NCBI GenBank assembly: GCA_017394835.1
Contig: JAFPXD010000021.1
Coordinates: 1-34,789 of the forward strand
Origin: Clostridia bacterium
GTDB taxonomy: Bacteria; Bacillota; Clostridia; Christensenellales; CAG-138
Direction of reading: 5' to 3'
Length of the DNA stretch: 34,789 nucleotides
Part shown: piece after piece, positions 15,501 through 22,449 of the stretch
Numbering within the stretch: the stretch's first letter is position 1
Layout: every line of letters starts with the position of its first letter
Made by a program: the position numbers and the translations under genes
The notes under the pieces: model-generated
Databases searched by the model: none
What the model saw: the letters and a program-made list of their open reading frames with translations, nothing else
Told to the model about the DNA's origin: nothing

Positions 15501-15995
15501 CCCCTGCTTCCGGAGCGCGTCGCCGTCATGGAGATTCCTCTGGATGCGCACATCCCGCCCAAGTACATCCCGCGCGAGCAGGGGCGCATATCCATGTATA
15601 AGCGCATCGCCGCAATAAGCGATATTGACTCCCTGCGCGATGTGCAGGATGAGCTCATCGACCGCTACGGCGATATTCCCAAGCCCGTGCAGACGCTGCT
15701 CGATATTTCGCTTCTGAAATCCGAAGCGGAGAGCATAGGCCTCACCTCCGTCACGGTCAAGCAGGAGGAGGCGAGCCTTGTGTTCGATCCCGAAGCGCAG
15801 ATCTCGCCCGAAAGGTTCTTCGATACGGTGAGGACGCTTGCGGGCGCGCAGGTGATGACGAAGGCCGTCAAATCCGGCGGGCGCGAAAAAAACGCCACGG
15901 TATTGAGGATCAGGCTGCGCAAAAAGAGCCCGGAGGATATGTTCACCGTGGCGAGGGACGCCGTTCAGGCGCTCAAAAAATGTGTTGAAAATTGA
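12522..15995 (+). CDS. mfd: Transcription-repair coupling factor Mfd
   Basis: 1157 residues, close to the usual 1150-1180, from ATG 12522 behind a GCGGGG site. Mfd removes RNA polymerase stalled at DNA lesions and recruits UvrA. Domains in order: UvrB-like region (1 to about 350, with GGYIDIYPI), the RNA-polymerase-interacting CarD-like domain (about 476-540, LEVGDLVVHEAYGIGRFTGV), and the RecG-like translocase with Walker A GDVGYGKT (632-639), DEEQ (733-736), TLSATPIPRTL and QLRGRVGR. The C-terminal TRCF domain (DRYGDIPKPVQTLL) follows. All motor motifs look intact. It overlaps no neighbour; the CyuA-family gene follows after 31 nt in the same direction and probably shares its transcript. 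Confidence 0.98.
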   Translation: MSISTVTELLHGSSEFIRLEKALSHGEGPVSVFGLGEAHRIHAAAALFSSGSKSLLYVAPTALAASKAYEELLHYVPSAQLFPARELPLAVRSFTESPAIRAQRLACMLRLISGAPTITVVSVEALMQRTAPPELIAASIHTVRAGVVIEPEALLKKFIEAGYVREDICEGPGQVTLRGGYIDIYPITFKNPIRIEFFDNEIDTVREFDPITQRTTENLASAGIPPASELPLDRSLRRLGMEALRGRPSFSEEYETLAAGGTPENALMLLPLFIREEHSLMEYLPKDTEVLIDEPSRVEESGKLAYSTFLEGLSSVVKEGAAHELQAGLMHSAMETIEALGTPNSALVFSLTRSYGLIRTKGLFRFETRPAPRYMGRGELLRDDILSWRQKGYSVLLYAGKHMERLKDSLEDMGVSLPAVQGLERAPLPREALIIGETLPKGFEYTELKLAVVTEYEIYGTEQRVERTPGKKRKAMAFSELEVGDLVVHEAYGIGRFTGVKTLTVDKKTRDYIELNYLAGDKLYIPTDQLDRVQKYIGGDESKAKLSRLGSGEWQKTVQRTRESVKKLAFDLVALYGERNRRKGYAFAPDTPWQAKLEGSFPHTETADQLTSIAEIKADMESERIMDRLLCGDVGYGKTEVALRAAFKCAMEGKQCAVLVPTTILAQQHFNTFSARFAGFPIRVELLSRFRTAKEQEQVREGLKKGDVDVVIGTHSLLAKSVRFRDLGLLIIDEEQRFGVNHKEQIKEMKKSVDVLTLSATPIPRTLHMSLSGIRDMSVIETPPEARYPVQTFVTEYSEPLIREAILKEIGRGGQVYFLYNSVKTMELFAEKLTELVPEARLAFAHGQMSERRLENTMMDFLQGKYDVLLCSTIIENGLDISNVNTIIIYDADTLGLAQLYQLRGRVGRGARLGYAYLTYRKNKVLNEVADKRLSAIKEFTQFGAGFKIAMRDLEIRGAGDILGAEQSGHMAEVGYELYCKLIDSAVHEAKGEPLLPERVAVMEIPLDAHIPPKYIPREQGRISMYKRIAAISDIDSLRDVQDELIDRYGDIPKPVQTLLDISLLKSEAESIGLTSVTVKQEEASLVFDPEAQISPERFFDTVRTLAGAQVMTKAVKSGGREKNATVLRIRLRKKSPEDMFTVARDAVQALKKCVEN

Positions 15996-16026
15996 CTTTT
16001 TCAAAAAGGCGGGAGGTAAACCCGAT

Positions 16027-17331
16027 ATGAACGAAAAACTCATAAAAGCCGTTAAGGCAGATCTCGTCCCCTCCCTGGGCGTTACCGAGCCCGGAGCCAT
16101 CGCCTACGCCGCCGCGTGCGCGGCAAGGGCTTTGGGCGGCGAAATAAGCGCCGTGACGGTCGGGCTCAATTCGTGCATCTACAAAAACTCATTCACCTGC
16201 GCCGTGCCCGGAACGGACGGCATGGGCTGCGCGCTGGCGGCGGCGCTCGGCGCAGTTATGGGCGATCCCGAAAAAAAGCTCATGGCGACCGAGGGCGCGA
16301 ACGCCTGCGGCGTGCAAAAAGCAAAGCTGCTCGTTGAGCGCGGGCTTGCCAAGGCGGAGCTTGAAGCCGTATCGCCGGAGGTATTCATCCGCGCGGCGGT
16401 CACCGGCGAAAACGGCTCTGCATGCGCCGTCGTGCGCGGGCGCCACGACCGTCTCGTTTCGCTCACGGTGAACGGGAAGGAGCTTGTTCCCGAACGCGCC
16501 CCGCAGGATGAAGCGGAAGAGGAGTTTTCCGTCTCCTCCGCGTCCTTCGGCGAGATCCTGGACTGCGTCGAAACGGCGGAGGGCATAGGCTTTACCGAGG
16601 AAGCGGTCAAAATGGATCTGGCGCTCTTTGAGGAAGGGCGCAGGAGCGGGCTGATTCCGCTGACCCTGGCGCGGCACGGCTCCGGCCGGCCCTCCTCCGT
16701 AAAGGACCGCGCCGATCTTATCACCGCCGGCGCGATAGAAGCGCGCGTGCGCGGAGCCGCCGCCCCCGCAATGGCGATAACCGGCAGCGGCAGCCACGGG
16801 ATACTCTGCACACTGCCCGTTCATGAAACGGCGGCGTATTACGGCATAAGCGGCGCGGAGCGCCAAAGGGCGCTGCTGCTTTCGATGCTCGTGACGAAAT
16901 ACATAAAGGAGCTTTCGGGGCTGCTTTCCACCGCCTGCGGGTGCGTGCTTGCGGGCGGCACGGGCGCGGCGCTGGGCATTGCTTACCTCATGGCAAAAAA
17001 GGGCGTCGGAACCGGAAGGCCCGCCTCAAGGGAGGAGCTTGAAAGGATACTCTTCGATACGCTTGATTCCATGGCTGCTTCCGTTACGGGCATGATCTGC
17101 CACGGCGGGAACACGGGCTGTTCATTAAAGGCGGCGGTCGGAGTCGATATGGCGTTCGCCGCGGCGGAAATGGCGGTGAGAGGCGCGGGAGCCGAAAGCG
17201 AGCACGGCATACTCGGCGATACCCCCGAGGAGACCATGCGCAATATGGGCGCCGTCGCCCGTGGAATGCTCCCCGCCGAAAACACGATACTCGAAATAAT
17301 GCGCCGCAAATCCGAAAAAGGCTCGGTGTGA
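16027..17331 (+). CDS. CyuA/UPF0597-family protein (L-cysteine desulfidase-like)
   Basis: 434 residues; ATG 16027 lies 10 nt after GGGAGG. The family is known for the 4Fe-4S L-cysteine desulfidase CyuA (pyruvate, sulfide and ammonia from cysteine) and is often annotated as serine dehydratase alpha-like. Visible hallmarks: GVTEPGAIAYAAA at residues 18-30, ACGCVLAGGTGAALGIAYL (about 303-321) and GMICHGGNTGCSLK with Cys358 and Cys365, whose 7-residue spacing matches the desulfidase pair. As I remember the family, the N-terminal motif reads GCTEP; here the Cys is Val19, so cluster binding or activity may differ. The polar amino-acid ABC transporter immediately downstream supports a role in amino-acid breakdown, plausibly cysteine/cystine. 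Activity on cysteine is inferred, not shown. Confidence 0.8.
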   Translation: MNEKLIKAVKADLVPSLGVTEPGAIAYAAACAARALGGEISAVTVGLNSCIYKNSFTCAVPGTDGMGCALAAALGAVMGDPEKKLMATEGANACGVQKAKLLVERGLAKAELEAVSPEVFIRAAVTGENGSACAVVRGRHDRLVSLTVNGKELVPERAPQDEAEEEFSVSSASFGEILDCVETAEGIGFTEEAVKMDLALFEEGRRSGLIPLTLARHGSGRPSSVKDRADLITAGAIEARVRGAAAPAMAITGSGSHGILCTLPVHETAAYYGISGAERQRALLLSMLVTKYIKELSGLLSTACGCVLAGGTGAALGIAYLMAKKGVGTGRPASREELERILFDTLDSMAASVTGMICHGGNTGCSLKAAVGVDMAFAAAEMAVRGAGAESEHGILGDTPEETMRNMGAVARGMLPAENTILEIMRRKSEKGSV

Positions 17332-17340
17332 TCCGGTTTA

Positions 17341-17369
17341 TTGCTTTTTGCGCGGCGCTGTAGTATAAT
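17341..17369 (+). promoter_or_regulatory. Promoter of the amino-acid ABC transporter operon
   Basis: TTGCTT (17341-17346), 17 bp, TATAAT (17364-17369), starting 10 bp after the upstream stop codon. Confidence 0.75.
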
Positions 17370-17398
17370 AGCATCACAAGGATATCGGAGGCAGAGCT

Positions 17399-18082
17399 TT
17401 GAACGAGAGACTGATAAACATATTGCTGGAATCCTTTCCCAAAATATTCCTTCAGGGCATTCTGATCACGATACCGCTGACCCTTGTTTCGTTCGCGCTC
17501 GCGCTTGTTATCGCCATGATCTGCGCCATGATACAGGTCGCAAACGTAAAATGGCTCAAGCCCTTCGTGCGCTTCTATATCTGGATAGTGCGCGGCACGC
17601 CGCTGCTCGTCCAGCTCTATCTGATCTATTTCGGTCTTCCGGATCTCGGGATAGTGCTCCCCGCCCTCCCCTGCGCGGTGATGGTTTTCGCATTGAACGA
17701 GGGCGCATACTGCGCGGAGACCATGCGCGCGGCGATAGAATCCGTCCCGCAGGGTCAGCTTGAGGCGGGCTACTGCGTTGGCATGAGCTATATGCAGATA
17801 ATGCGCCGCATAGTGCTCCCGCAGGCGTTCCGCACGGCGTTCCCGCCCCTTTCCAATTCGCTCATAAGCATGGTGAAGGATACCTCCCTTGCCGCGAACA
17901 TAACGGTAATGGAGATGTTCATGCAGGCGCAGCGCATTGCGGGGCGCACCTACGAGCATCTTGCGCTCTATGCCGAGACCGCGCTTATATACCTCATTTT
18001 CTGCACAGTCTTCACAAAGCTTCAGCGCATGGGCGAAAAGAAGCTGAATACGCTTTCGGGAGGGAGCTCCATCCGTGCTTGA
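17399..18082 (+). CDS. Polar amino-acid ABC transporter permease
   Basis: 227 residues with a TTG start at 17399, 7 nt after GGAGG (17387-17391). The protein is a HisM/GlnP-type permease: an N-terminal segment ILLESFPKIFLQGILITIPLTLVSF, the family motif YIWIVRGTPLLVQLYLIYFGLP, and the ATPase-contacting EAA loop EAGYCVGMSYMQIMRRIVLPQAFRTAFPP. About five membrane helices are expected. It forms the membrane channel with the two following gene products. The substrate is a polar amino acid; cystine is suggested only by the CyuA-family gene upstream. Its last codons overlap the ATPase start by 8 nt. Confidence 0.95.
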   Translation: MNERLINILLESFPKIFLQGILITIPLTLVSFALALVIAMICAMIQVANVKWLKPFVRFYIWIVRGTPLLVQLYLIYFGLPDLGIVLPALPCAVMVFALNEGAYCAETMRAAIESVPQGQLEAGYCVGMSYMQIMRRIVLPQAFRTAFPPLSNSLISMVKDTSLAANITVMEMFMQAQRIAGRTYEHLALYAETALIYLIFCTVFTKLQRMGEKKLNTLSGGSSIRA

Positions 18083-18815
18083 AGTAAAGGGCTTAAAAAA
18101 AACTTTTGACAATAACGAGGTATTGAAGGGCGTCGATCTGAGGCTCGGCAAGGGCGACGTATTGGCCGTGCTGGGGCCCTCCGGCTCGGGCAAAACGACA
18201 ATGCTCCGCTGCCTCAATTTCCTTGAAAGGGCGGACGAGGGCGCTCTCACGTTCCTCGGAGCGGAGCACGATATGCCCTCTATGAAGCCCAAGCAGATCG
18301 CCGAATACCGCCGCCATACGGCATTCGTGTTCCAGAGCTTCAACCTTTTCCTCAACAAGACGGCCATACAGAACGTGACGGAGGGACTTACGGTCGCCCG
18401 CCGCATGCCAAAGGCCGAAGCGCGCGAGCGTGCCGAAAGGGCGCTCATAGAAGTCGGGCTCGAGGGCAAATTCGATTCCCGCCCCAACGAATTATCGGGC
18501 GGCCAGCAGCAGAGGGTCGCCATAGCGCGCGCCATCGCCGCCGATCCGGACGTGATATTCTTCGACGAGCCCACCTCGGCATTGGATCCCGAGCTCATAG
18601 GCGGAGTGCTGGACGTTATCCGCTCCCTTGCGGAAGAGGGGCGCACCATGATAGTCGTAACGCACGAGATAAGCTTTGCAAGGAACGCGGCCTCCCGCGT
18701 GATGTTCATGGATGGGGGCAGAGTCCTTGCAGACGAAAGCGCGCACGAGTTCTTCGAGGAGCAGAAGCTCCCGAGAATACAAGCATTTTTGAATAAAATT
18801 GAAAGGGAGATATAA
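18075..18815 (+). CDS. Polar amino-acid ABC transporter ATP-binding protein
   Basis: 246 residues starting with GTG 18075, inside the end of the permease gene (8-nt overlap), so translation is probably coupled. Complete ATPase motifs: Walker A GPSGSGKTT, Q-loop FVFQSFNLF, signature LSGGQQQRVAIARAIA, Walker B VIFFDEPTSALDPE, and the switch His in VVTHEISFA. The length and FVFQSFNLF sequence match the GlnQ/TcyC group. It powers uptake through the permease encoded upstream. Confidence 0.97.
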   Translation: MLEVKGLKKTFDNNEVLKGVDLRLGKGDVLAVLGPSGSGKTTMLRCLNFLERADEGALTFLGAEHDMPSMKPKQIAEYRRHTAFVFQSFNLFLNKTAIQNVTEGLTVARRMPKAEARERAERALIEVGLEGKFDSRPNELSGGQQQRVAIARAIAADPDVIFFDEPTSALDPELIGGVLDVIRSLAEEGRTMIVVTHEISFARNAASRVMFMDGGRVLADESAHEFFEEQKLPRIQAFLNKIEREI

Positions 18816-18817
18816 AC

Positions 18818-19606
18818 ATGAAACGAACTATCGCCATCCTTTTGCTCATCTGCCTCGCCGTCTGCGGTCTCGCGGGCTGCGCCAAGAAGACAGAGGGCGA
18901 CCTGTTATCCTCCATCCGCGCGAAGGGCAAGCTCACCATCGCCATGGAGGGCACCTGGGCGCCCTGGACCTATCATGATGAGAGCAACGCTCTTGTCGGC
19001 TTCGACGTTGAGGTGGGCCGCTATATCGCGAACTACATAGGCGTCGAGGCGGAATTCATAGAGGGCGAATGGGACGGACTCTTCGCCGGCATGGATTCCA
19101 ACCGTTACGACCTCGTCATAAACGGCGTTGACGTGACCCCCGAGCGCGAGGAGAAATACGATTTCTCCACCCCCTACGCCTATATCCGCACCGTCCTCAT
19201 CGTGAGGAGCGACAATGAGGATATAAAGGATTTCGCCGATCTTAACGGCAAGACCACCGCCAACTCCATCGGAAGCACCTATATGGAGCTTGCCGAGAAA
19301 TACGGCGCGAAGGTCGAGGGCGTCGATTCCCTTGCCGAAACGATGCAGATGGTCATCTCCGGCCGCGTAGATGCGACCCTCAACGCGGAGGTATCCGTTG
19401 CCGATTACCTGAAGGAGCACCCCGAAGCGGAGATCAAGCAGGTCGCCGCGACTGCGGAAGCCAACAACGTCGCCATCCCCATGCGGAAGGGCGAGGACAC
19501 CGCCTCGCTCCGCAAGCTCGTGGATGAAGCCATCGCCAAAATGCGCGAGGACGGCACCCTTTCCGAGCTTTCCATGAAGTATTTCGGAGTGGATATCACC
19601 AAGTAA
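18818..19606 (+). CDS. Amino-acid ABC transporter substrate-binding lipoprotein
   Basis: 262 residues, ATG 18818, two bases after the ATPase stop and behind GGGAG. The lipoprotein signal ends LAGC with Cys21. The mature protein is a type-3 periplasmic-binding fold: GKLTIAMEGTWAPWTYHDESNALVGFDVEVGRYIA, then DGLFAGMDSNRYDLVINGVDVTPEREEKYDFSTPY, and a C-terminal ALxEL-like tail (DGTLSELSMKYFG). The Arg and Asp residues that clamp the amino-acid backbone are in the expected regions. It is anchored outside the membrane and delivers ligand to the permease. The gene ends the operon, directly before a bidirectional terminator. Confidence 0.96.
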   Translation: MKRTIAILLLICLAVCGLAGCAKKTEGDLLSSIRAKGKLTIAMEGTWAPWTYHDESNALVGFDVEVGRYIANYIGVEAEFIEGEWDGLFAGMDSNRYDLVINGVDVTPEREEKYDFSTPYAYIRTVLIVRSDNEDIKDFADLNGKTTANSIGSTYMELAEKYGAKVEGVDSLAETMQMVISGRVDATLNAEVSVADYLKEHPEAEIKQVAATAEANNVAIPMRKGEDTASLRKLVDEAIAKMREDGTLSELSMKYFGVDITK

Positions 19607-19617
19607 AAAAGGGCATA

Positions 19618-19652
19618 TAAAAACGGCGAAGCTCGGCTCCGCCGTTTTTTTC
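19618..19652. terminator. Bidirectional terminator between the ABC operon and the EamA gene
   Basis: AAAAACGGCG pairs with CGCCGTTTTTTT around a loop, with A and T runs on both sides. Confidence 0.9.
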
Positions 19653-19658
19653 GTCTCA

Positions 19659-20558
19659 TCAGCCGTCCTTCGCCGTTTTCTGCACGCCCCAGATCCCTAT
19701 GAGTATCAGTATGCAGCAGACGAGCCCGAGCCATGTTATGGGCTCATGCAGGAACACGACCCCGGCGAATACCGATACCGCGGTGGTGAGGTTCGAGAAC
19801 ACTACCTCCTTCGCGACGGGCATATAGGTTATCGCATACGAGGACATGAAATAGCAGACTACCGAGCAGCACGCCCCGAGGAAGAGCACGCAGAGCAGAT
19901 ATTCCGTGTTTTTGAAGGGGGCGAAATAGGCGGAAACGCTCCCGCGGCAGGCGATCGCGGCGCAGACCGTGAACACGCACGCGCCCACGTCCATCATCAT
20001 GTAGGTGCGCTCGAAGGGGGTGAACTGCTTTGAAATGCTCCTTGAAAGCAGAGTGTAGCCCGCGGCGCCTATTACCGCGACTATGAGCGCGATAACGCCT
20101 ATCAGCTTGACCGTGCCCGCGCTGCCGCCCATAAGCCCCAGACCTATCACGCCGGCGACCGATATCACGCTGAACGCCACCTGTCCCGCGGTGGGCTTTT
20201 CATGCAGTATGGGCATTGCGGCGAACATGCAGAAGACGGGTATCATGGCGATCATGACGCCGGAAAAGACCGTCCCCGAATAGAGTATGCCGTACTGCTC
20301 CCCGAAGAAATAGATGACGGGCTCCATGAGGCCAAGCGCCACGAGGGGCAGTATGCGCTTGCCCTTCAGGCTCAGCTTGGCAAACCCCGCGAGGGTCATG
20401 AGGCTCATCAGGGTGAAGGCAATCAGGAATCTGTGCGAGAGCAGCACGAAAACGTTCGCCGCGGAGAGCGCATGGCTCGAAGCCATGAAGCTGAAGCCCC
20501 ACAGCACGTGGCAGAGTGTAGTGGCGAGGACCGCCTTTATCGCTTGCTTTTTTTCCAT
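19659..20558 (-). CDS. EamA/DMT-family transporter
   Basis: 299 residues, about ten membrane helices in two repeated EamA halves. Typical sites: LCHVLWGFSFMASSHAL in helix 1, HRFLIAFTLMSL, and, in the second half, SSYAITYMPVAKEVVFSNLTTAVSVFAGVVFLHEPITWLGLVCC, whose EPIT segment is the family's late motif. DMT transporters export or import small metabolites such as amino acids or sugars; the substrate is unknown. ATG 20558 is the only start that keeps helix 1, yet it lies only 8 nt after the -10 box of its promoter and a GGAG lies 1 nt before it, too close for a normal ribosome site, so the mRNA is probably leaderless. Confidence 0.92.
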   Translation of the reverse strand: MEKKQAIKAVLATTLCHVLWGFSFMASSHALSAANVFVLLSHRFLIAFTLMSLMTLAGFAKLSLKGKRILPLVALGLMEPVIYFFGEQYGILYSGTVFSGVMIAMIPVFCMFAAMPILHEKPTAGQVAFSVISVAGVIGLGLMGGSAGTVKLIGVIALIVAVIGAAGYTLLSRSISKQFTPFERTYMMMDVGACVFTVCAAIACRGSVSAYFAPFKNTEYLLCVLFLGACCSVVCYFMSSYAITYMPVAKEVVFSNLTTAVSVFAGVVFLHEPITWLGLVCCILILIGIWGVQKTAKDG

Positions 20559-20566
20559 ACTCCAAG

Positions 20567-20595
20567 AGTATAACGCCGTTTAAGGACAAAAGCAA
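20567..20595 (-). promoter_or_regulatory. Promoter placing the EamA mRNA start at or next to its ATG
   Basis: Minus strand TTGCTT (20595-20590), 17 bp, TATACT (20572-20567). The expected start is about 20559-20561 and the ATG is at 20558. Confidence 0.65.
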
Positions 20596-20639
20596 GAAAT
20601 ACATATTCAGGTTTTTTCCGCGGTCCCCGTAATACTTTT

Positions 20640-20843
20640 TCACTTTGCGCAGACGAGACAGGCAACGAGCGCCGTCAGCCCCATCACGAGCACCACAAGG
20701 AGCCACTGCGGAGCCAAAAACAGGAGCGCGGCAATGAGCGCCGCCACCCCTGCGATGAGCGCCGCCCGCGCCAACGAAGCGCGGCCCGTCCTTCTGCGCC
20801 TTATCCCGCATTTTCTTCCGCAAAAGTCTATGCCGAACAGCAT
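20640..20843 (-). CDS. Small membrane protein of unknown function
   Basis: 67 residues from ATG 20843, 5 nt after GGAGG; longer in-frame versions up to 20909 have no ribosome site. The first 25 residues are basic (FCGRKCGIRRRRTGRASLAR), followed by a hydrophobic stretch of about 40 residues that can form two membrane helices (AALIAGVAALIAALLFLA and WLLVVLVMGLTALVACLV) with a short loop. By the positive-inside rule the N-terminus is cytoplasmic. I recognise no family. It lies upstream of the EamA gene on the same strand and is divergent from mreB; no clear promoter is seen for it. Confidence 0.65.
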   Translation of the reverse strand: MLFGIDFCGRKCGIRRRRTGRASLARAALIAGVAALIAALLFLAPQWLLVVLVMGLTALVACLVCAK

Positions 20844-20939
20844 ACCTTCCTCCGTCGCCTTTTTTGTCAAAATATGCGCCCCCTGTGCGTTCATATTCCG
20901 TACGTTCAAAAAATATTTAATCTTTTTTTGTTTTTGGTA

Positions 20940-20968
20940 TTGAACGGAACCGTCTCGAATGATAAAAT
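20940..20968 (+). promoter_or_regulatory. Promoter of the mreB-like gene
   Basis: TTGAAC (20940-20945), 17 bp, TAAAAT (20963-20968) preceded by TGA. The leader to ATG 21026 is about 50 nt. Confidence 0.7.
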
Positions 20969-21025
20969 AGTATGAATGGTTATCGGCTCCGCCGATCCGC
21001 TACATTAATTGAACGGAGAATCATC

Positions 21026-22066
21026 ATGGGTCTGTTTGAATTCAACGACGTTGGTATCGATCTGGGTACCTCCAGCGTTCTTGTATATGTTCAGAACAAG
21101 GGCATCGTGCTTCGCGAGCCCTCCGTCGTTGCCGTAGAAAAGATCACCGGGCACATCTATGCCGTCGGTGAAGAGGCGCGCCGCATGCTCGGCCGCACCC
21201 CCGGCAACATCATCGCCATCCGCCCCCTGCGCGACGGCGTTATCTCCAATTTCGACATCACCGAAAGGCTCCTGCGCCACTTCCTCAAGAAGGTCGTGGG
21301 GACCAAGATATTCTTCAAGCCCCGCGTGGTCGTATGCGTGCCCTCCGGCGTTACCGAGGTCGAAAAGCGCTCCGTTATCGACGCCACCGAGGAAGCCGGC
21401 GCGCGCCATACCTACCTCATTGAGGAACCCATCGCGGCCGCCATCGGCGCGGGCATAGATATTTCCCAGCCCCGAGGCAACATGGTCGTCGATATCGGCG
21501 GCGGTACTACCGACGTTGCGATAATCTCCCTCGGCGGTTCCGTGCTTTCGGAATCCATAAAGGTCGCGGGCGATAAATTCGATGAGGCGATAGTCCGCTA
21601 CATGCGCAAGAAGCACAATCTCCTGATCGGCGAGCGCACGGCCGAGGATATGAAGATCCGCATCGGCTCCGCTTACCCCCGCAAGGAGCAGCTTTATATC
21701 GACGTAAAGGGCAGAAACCTCATCTCCGGTCTGCCTCAGGCGATCACCATCGGCTCCAATGAAATGATAGACGCGCTTGAGGAGCCCCTTCAGAACATTC
21801 TCGAAACCGTCCGCAACCTCTTCGAAAAGACTCCCCCCGAGCTCGCGAGCGATATTGCGGAAAACGGCATCTGCCTGACGGGCGGCGGCGCGCTGCTCTA
21901 CGGCATGGACAAGTTCGTTGCCGAGCATACCAAGGTCCCCTGCTACGTTGCGGAAGATCCCATCTCCTGCGTTGCGATAGGCACGGGCAAGGTGCTTGAC
22001 AATATCGAAAAGTATTCCATCAGCGCCATCTACGACTATAAGCGCGGAGATTATTTTGAAGCGTAA
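21026..22066 (+). CDS. MreB/Mbl-family actin-like cell-shape protein
   Basis: 346 residues, full length for the family, from ATG 21026, 7 nt after GGAG. Actin-fold nucleotide motifs are present: DVGIDLGTSSVLVY (phosphate 1), MVVDIGGGTTDVAIISLGG (phosphate 2) and NGICLTGGGALLYGMDKFV (adenosine). RGNMVVDIGGG and LSESIKVAGDKFDEAIVRYMRKKHNLLIGERTAEDMK are typical MreB stretches. The short N-terminus (MGLFEFNDVG) fits membrane-associated MreB/Mbl. It polymerises under the membrane and guides cell-wall synthesis in rod-shaped cells. Partners MreC and MreD are not adjacent, which suggests an Mbl-type paralogue rather than the mreBCD operon copy. Directly downstream lies a 75-bp repeat array with strong hairpins. 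Confidence 0.95.
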   Translation: MGLFEFNDVGIDLGTSSVLVYVQNKGIVLREPSVVAVEKITGHIYAVGEEARRMLGRTPGNIIAIRPLRDGVISNFDITERLLRHFLKKVVGTKIFFKPRVVVCVPSGVTEVEKRSVIDATEEAGARHTYLIEEPIAAAIGAGIDISQPRGNMVVDIGGGTTDVAIISLGGSVLSESIKVAGDKFDEAIVRYMRKKHNLLIGERTAEDMKIRIGSAYPRKEQLYIDVKGRNLISGLPQAITIGSNEMIDALEEPLQNILETVRNLFEKTPPELASDIAENGICLTGGGALLYGMDKFVAEHTKVPCYVAEDPISCVAIGTGKVLDNIEKYSISAIYDYKRGDYFEA

Positions 22067-22077
22067 ACCGTTAAAAA

Positions 22078-22347
22078 ATCGTAACGGTGTTACGATTTTA
22101 GGTTTACGCCCACTCAGCTGTGCTGAGTGGGTACCTCTTGGCGAAGCCGCTGATCGTAACGGTGTTACGATTTTAGGTTTACGCCCACTCAGCTGTGCTG
22201 AGTGGGTACCTCTTGGCGAAGCCGCTGATCGTAACGGTATTACGATTTTAGGTTTACGCCTTGTCAGTTGTGCTGACAAGGTATCGATCGGCTATCCCCG
22301 ATCGGATCGCATTATTGTTAGCTGTCGCTTCGCGTCACACGTGAAGC
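22078..22347 (+). repeat. 75-bp tandem repeat array with covarying hairpins, after mreB
   Basis: Copies 1 (22078-22152) and 2 (22153-22227) are identical over 75 bp; copy 3 (from 22228) is diverged. Each copy holds hairpin A (ATCGTAAC/GTTACGAT around GGT, followed by TTTTA) and hairpin B. In copies 1 and 2, B pairs CCCACTCAGC with GCTGAGTGGG (22109-22131, 22184-22206). In copy 3 it pairs CCTTGTCAGT with GCTGACAAGG (22259-22281). Three base pairs have changed on both sides, one pair became T-G, and the TGT loop is kept. Copy 3 adds hairpin C (CGATCGG/CCGATCG, 22285-22304). A last hairpin (GCTTCGCGT/ACGTGAAGC, 22327-22347) closes the array. The array starts 11 nt after the mreB stop, so it is probably transcribed as its 3' region. 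Confidence 0.9.
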
Positions 22348-22386
22348 CTTTAGCATAAAAAGTTTCATAAGTTTTCAATTTAATCG

Positions 22387-22423
22387 GCAGGTGCTTCGAG
22401 GTTTATTCTCTGTACCTGCTTTT
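22387..22423 (+). terminator. Possible weak terminator between the repeat array and the phosphohexomutase gene
   Basis: GCAGGT (22387-22392) pairs with ACCTGC (22414-22419) across a 21-nt loop, followed by TTTTGG. The long loop and short T run make it uncertain. Confidence 0.35.
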
Positions 22424-22449
22424 GGTTAGAAAAACAACGGGAGGTCATT

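Noticed and set aside
22078..22347. CRISPR array
   Set aside because: The repeats are directly adjacent and 75 bp long with no unique spacers, and no cas genes are present.
21996..22358. 120-codon ORF across the 75-bp repeats, with an equally open frame on the other strand
   Set aside because: The repeat length is a multiple of three, so one open unit opens all. There is no ribosome site, it starts inside mreB, and the base changes in copy 3 preserve pairing rather than protein.
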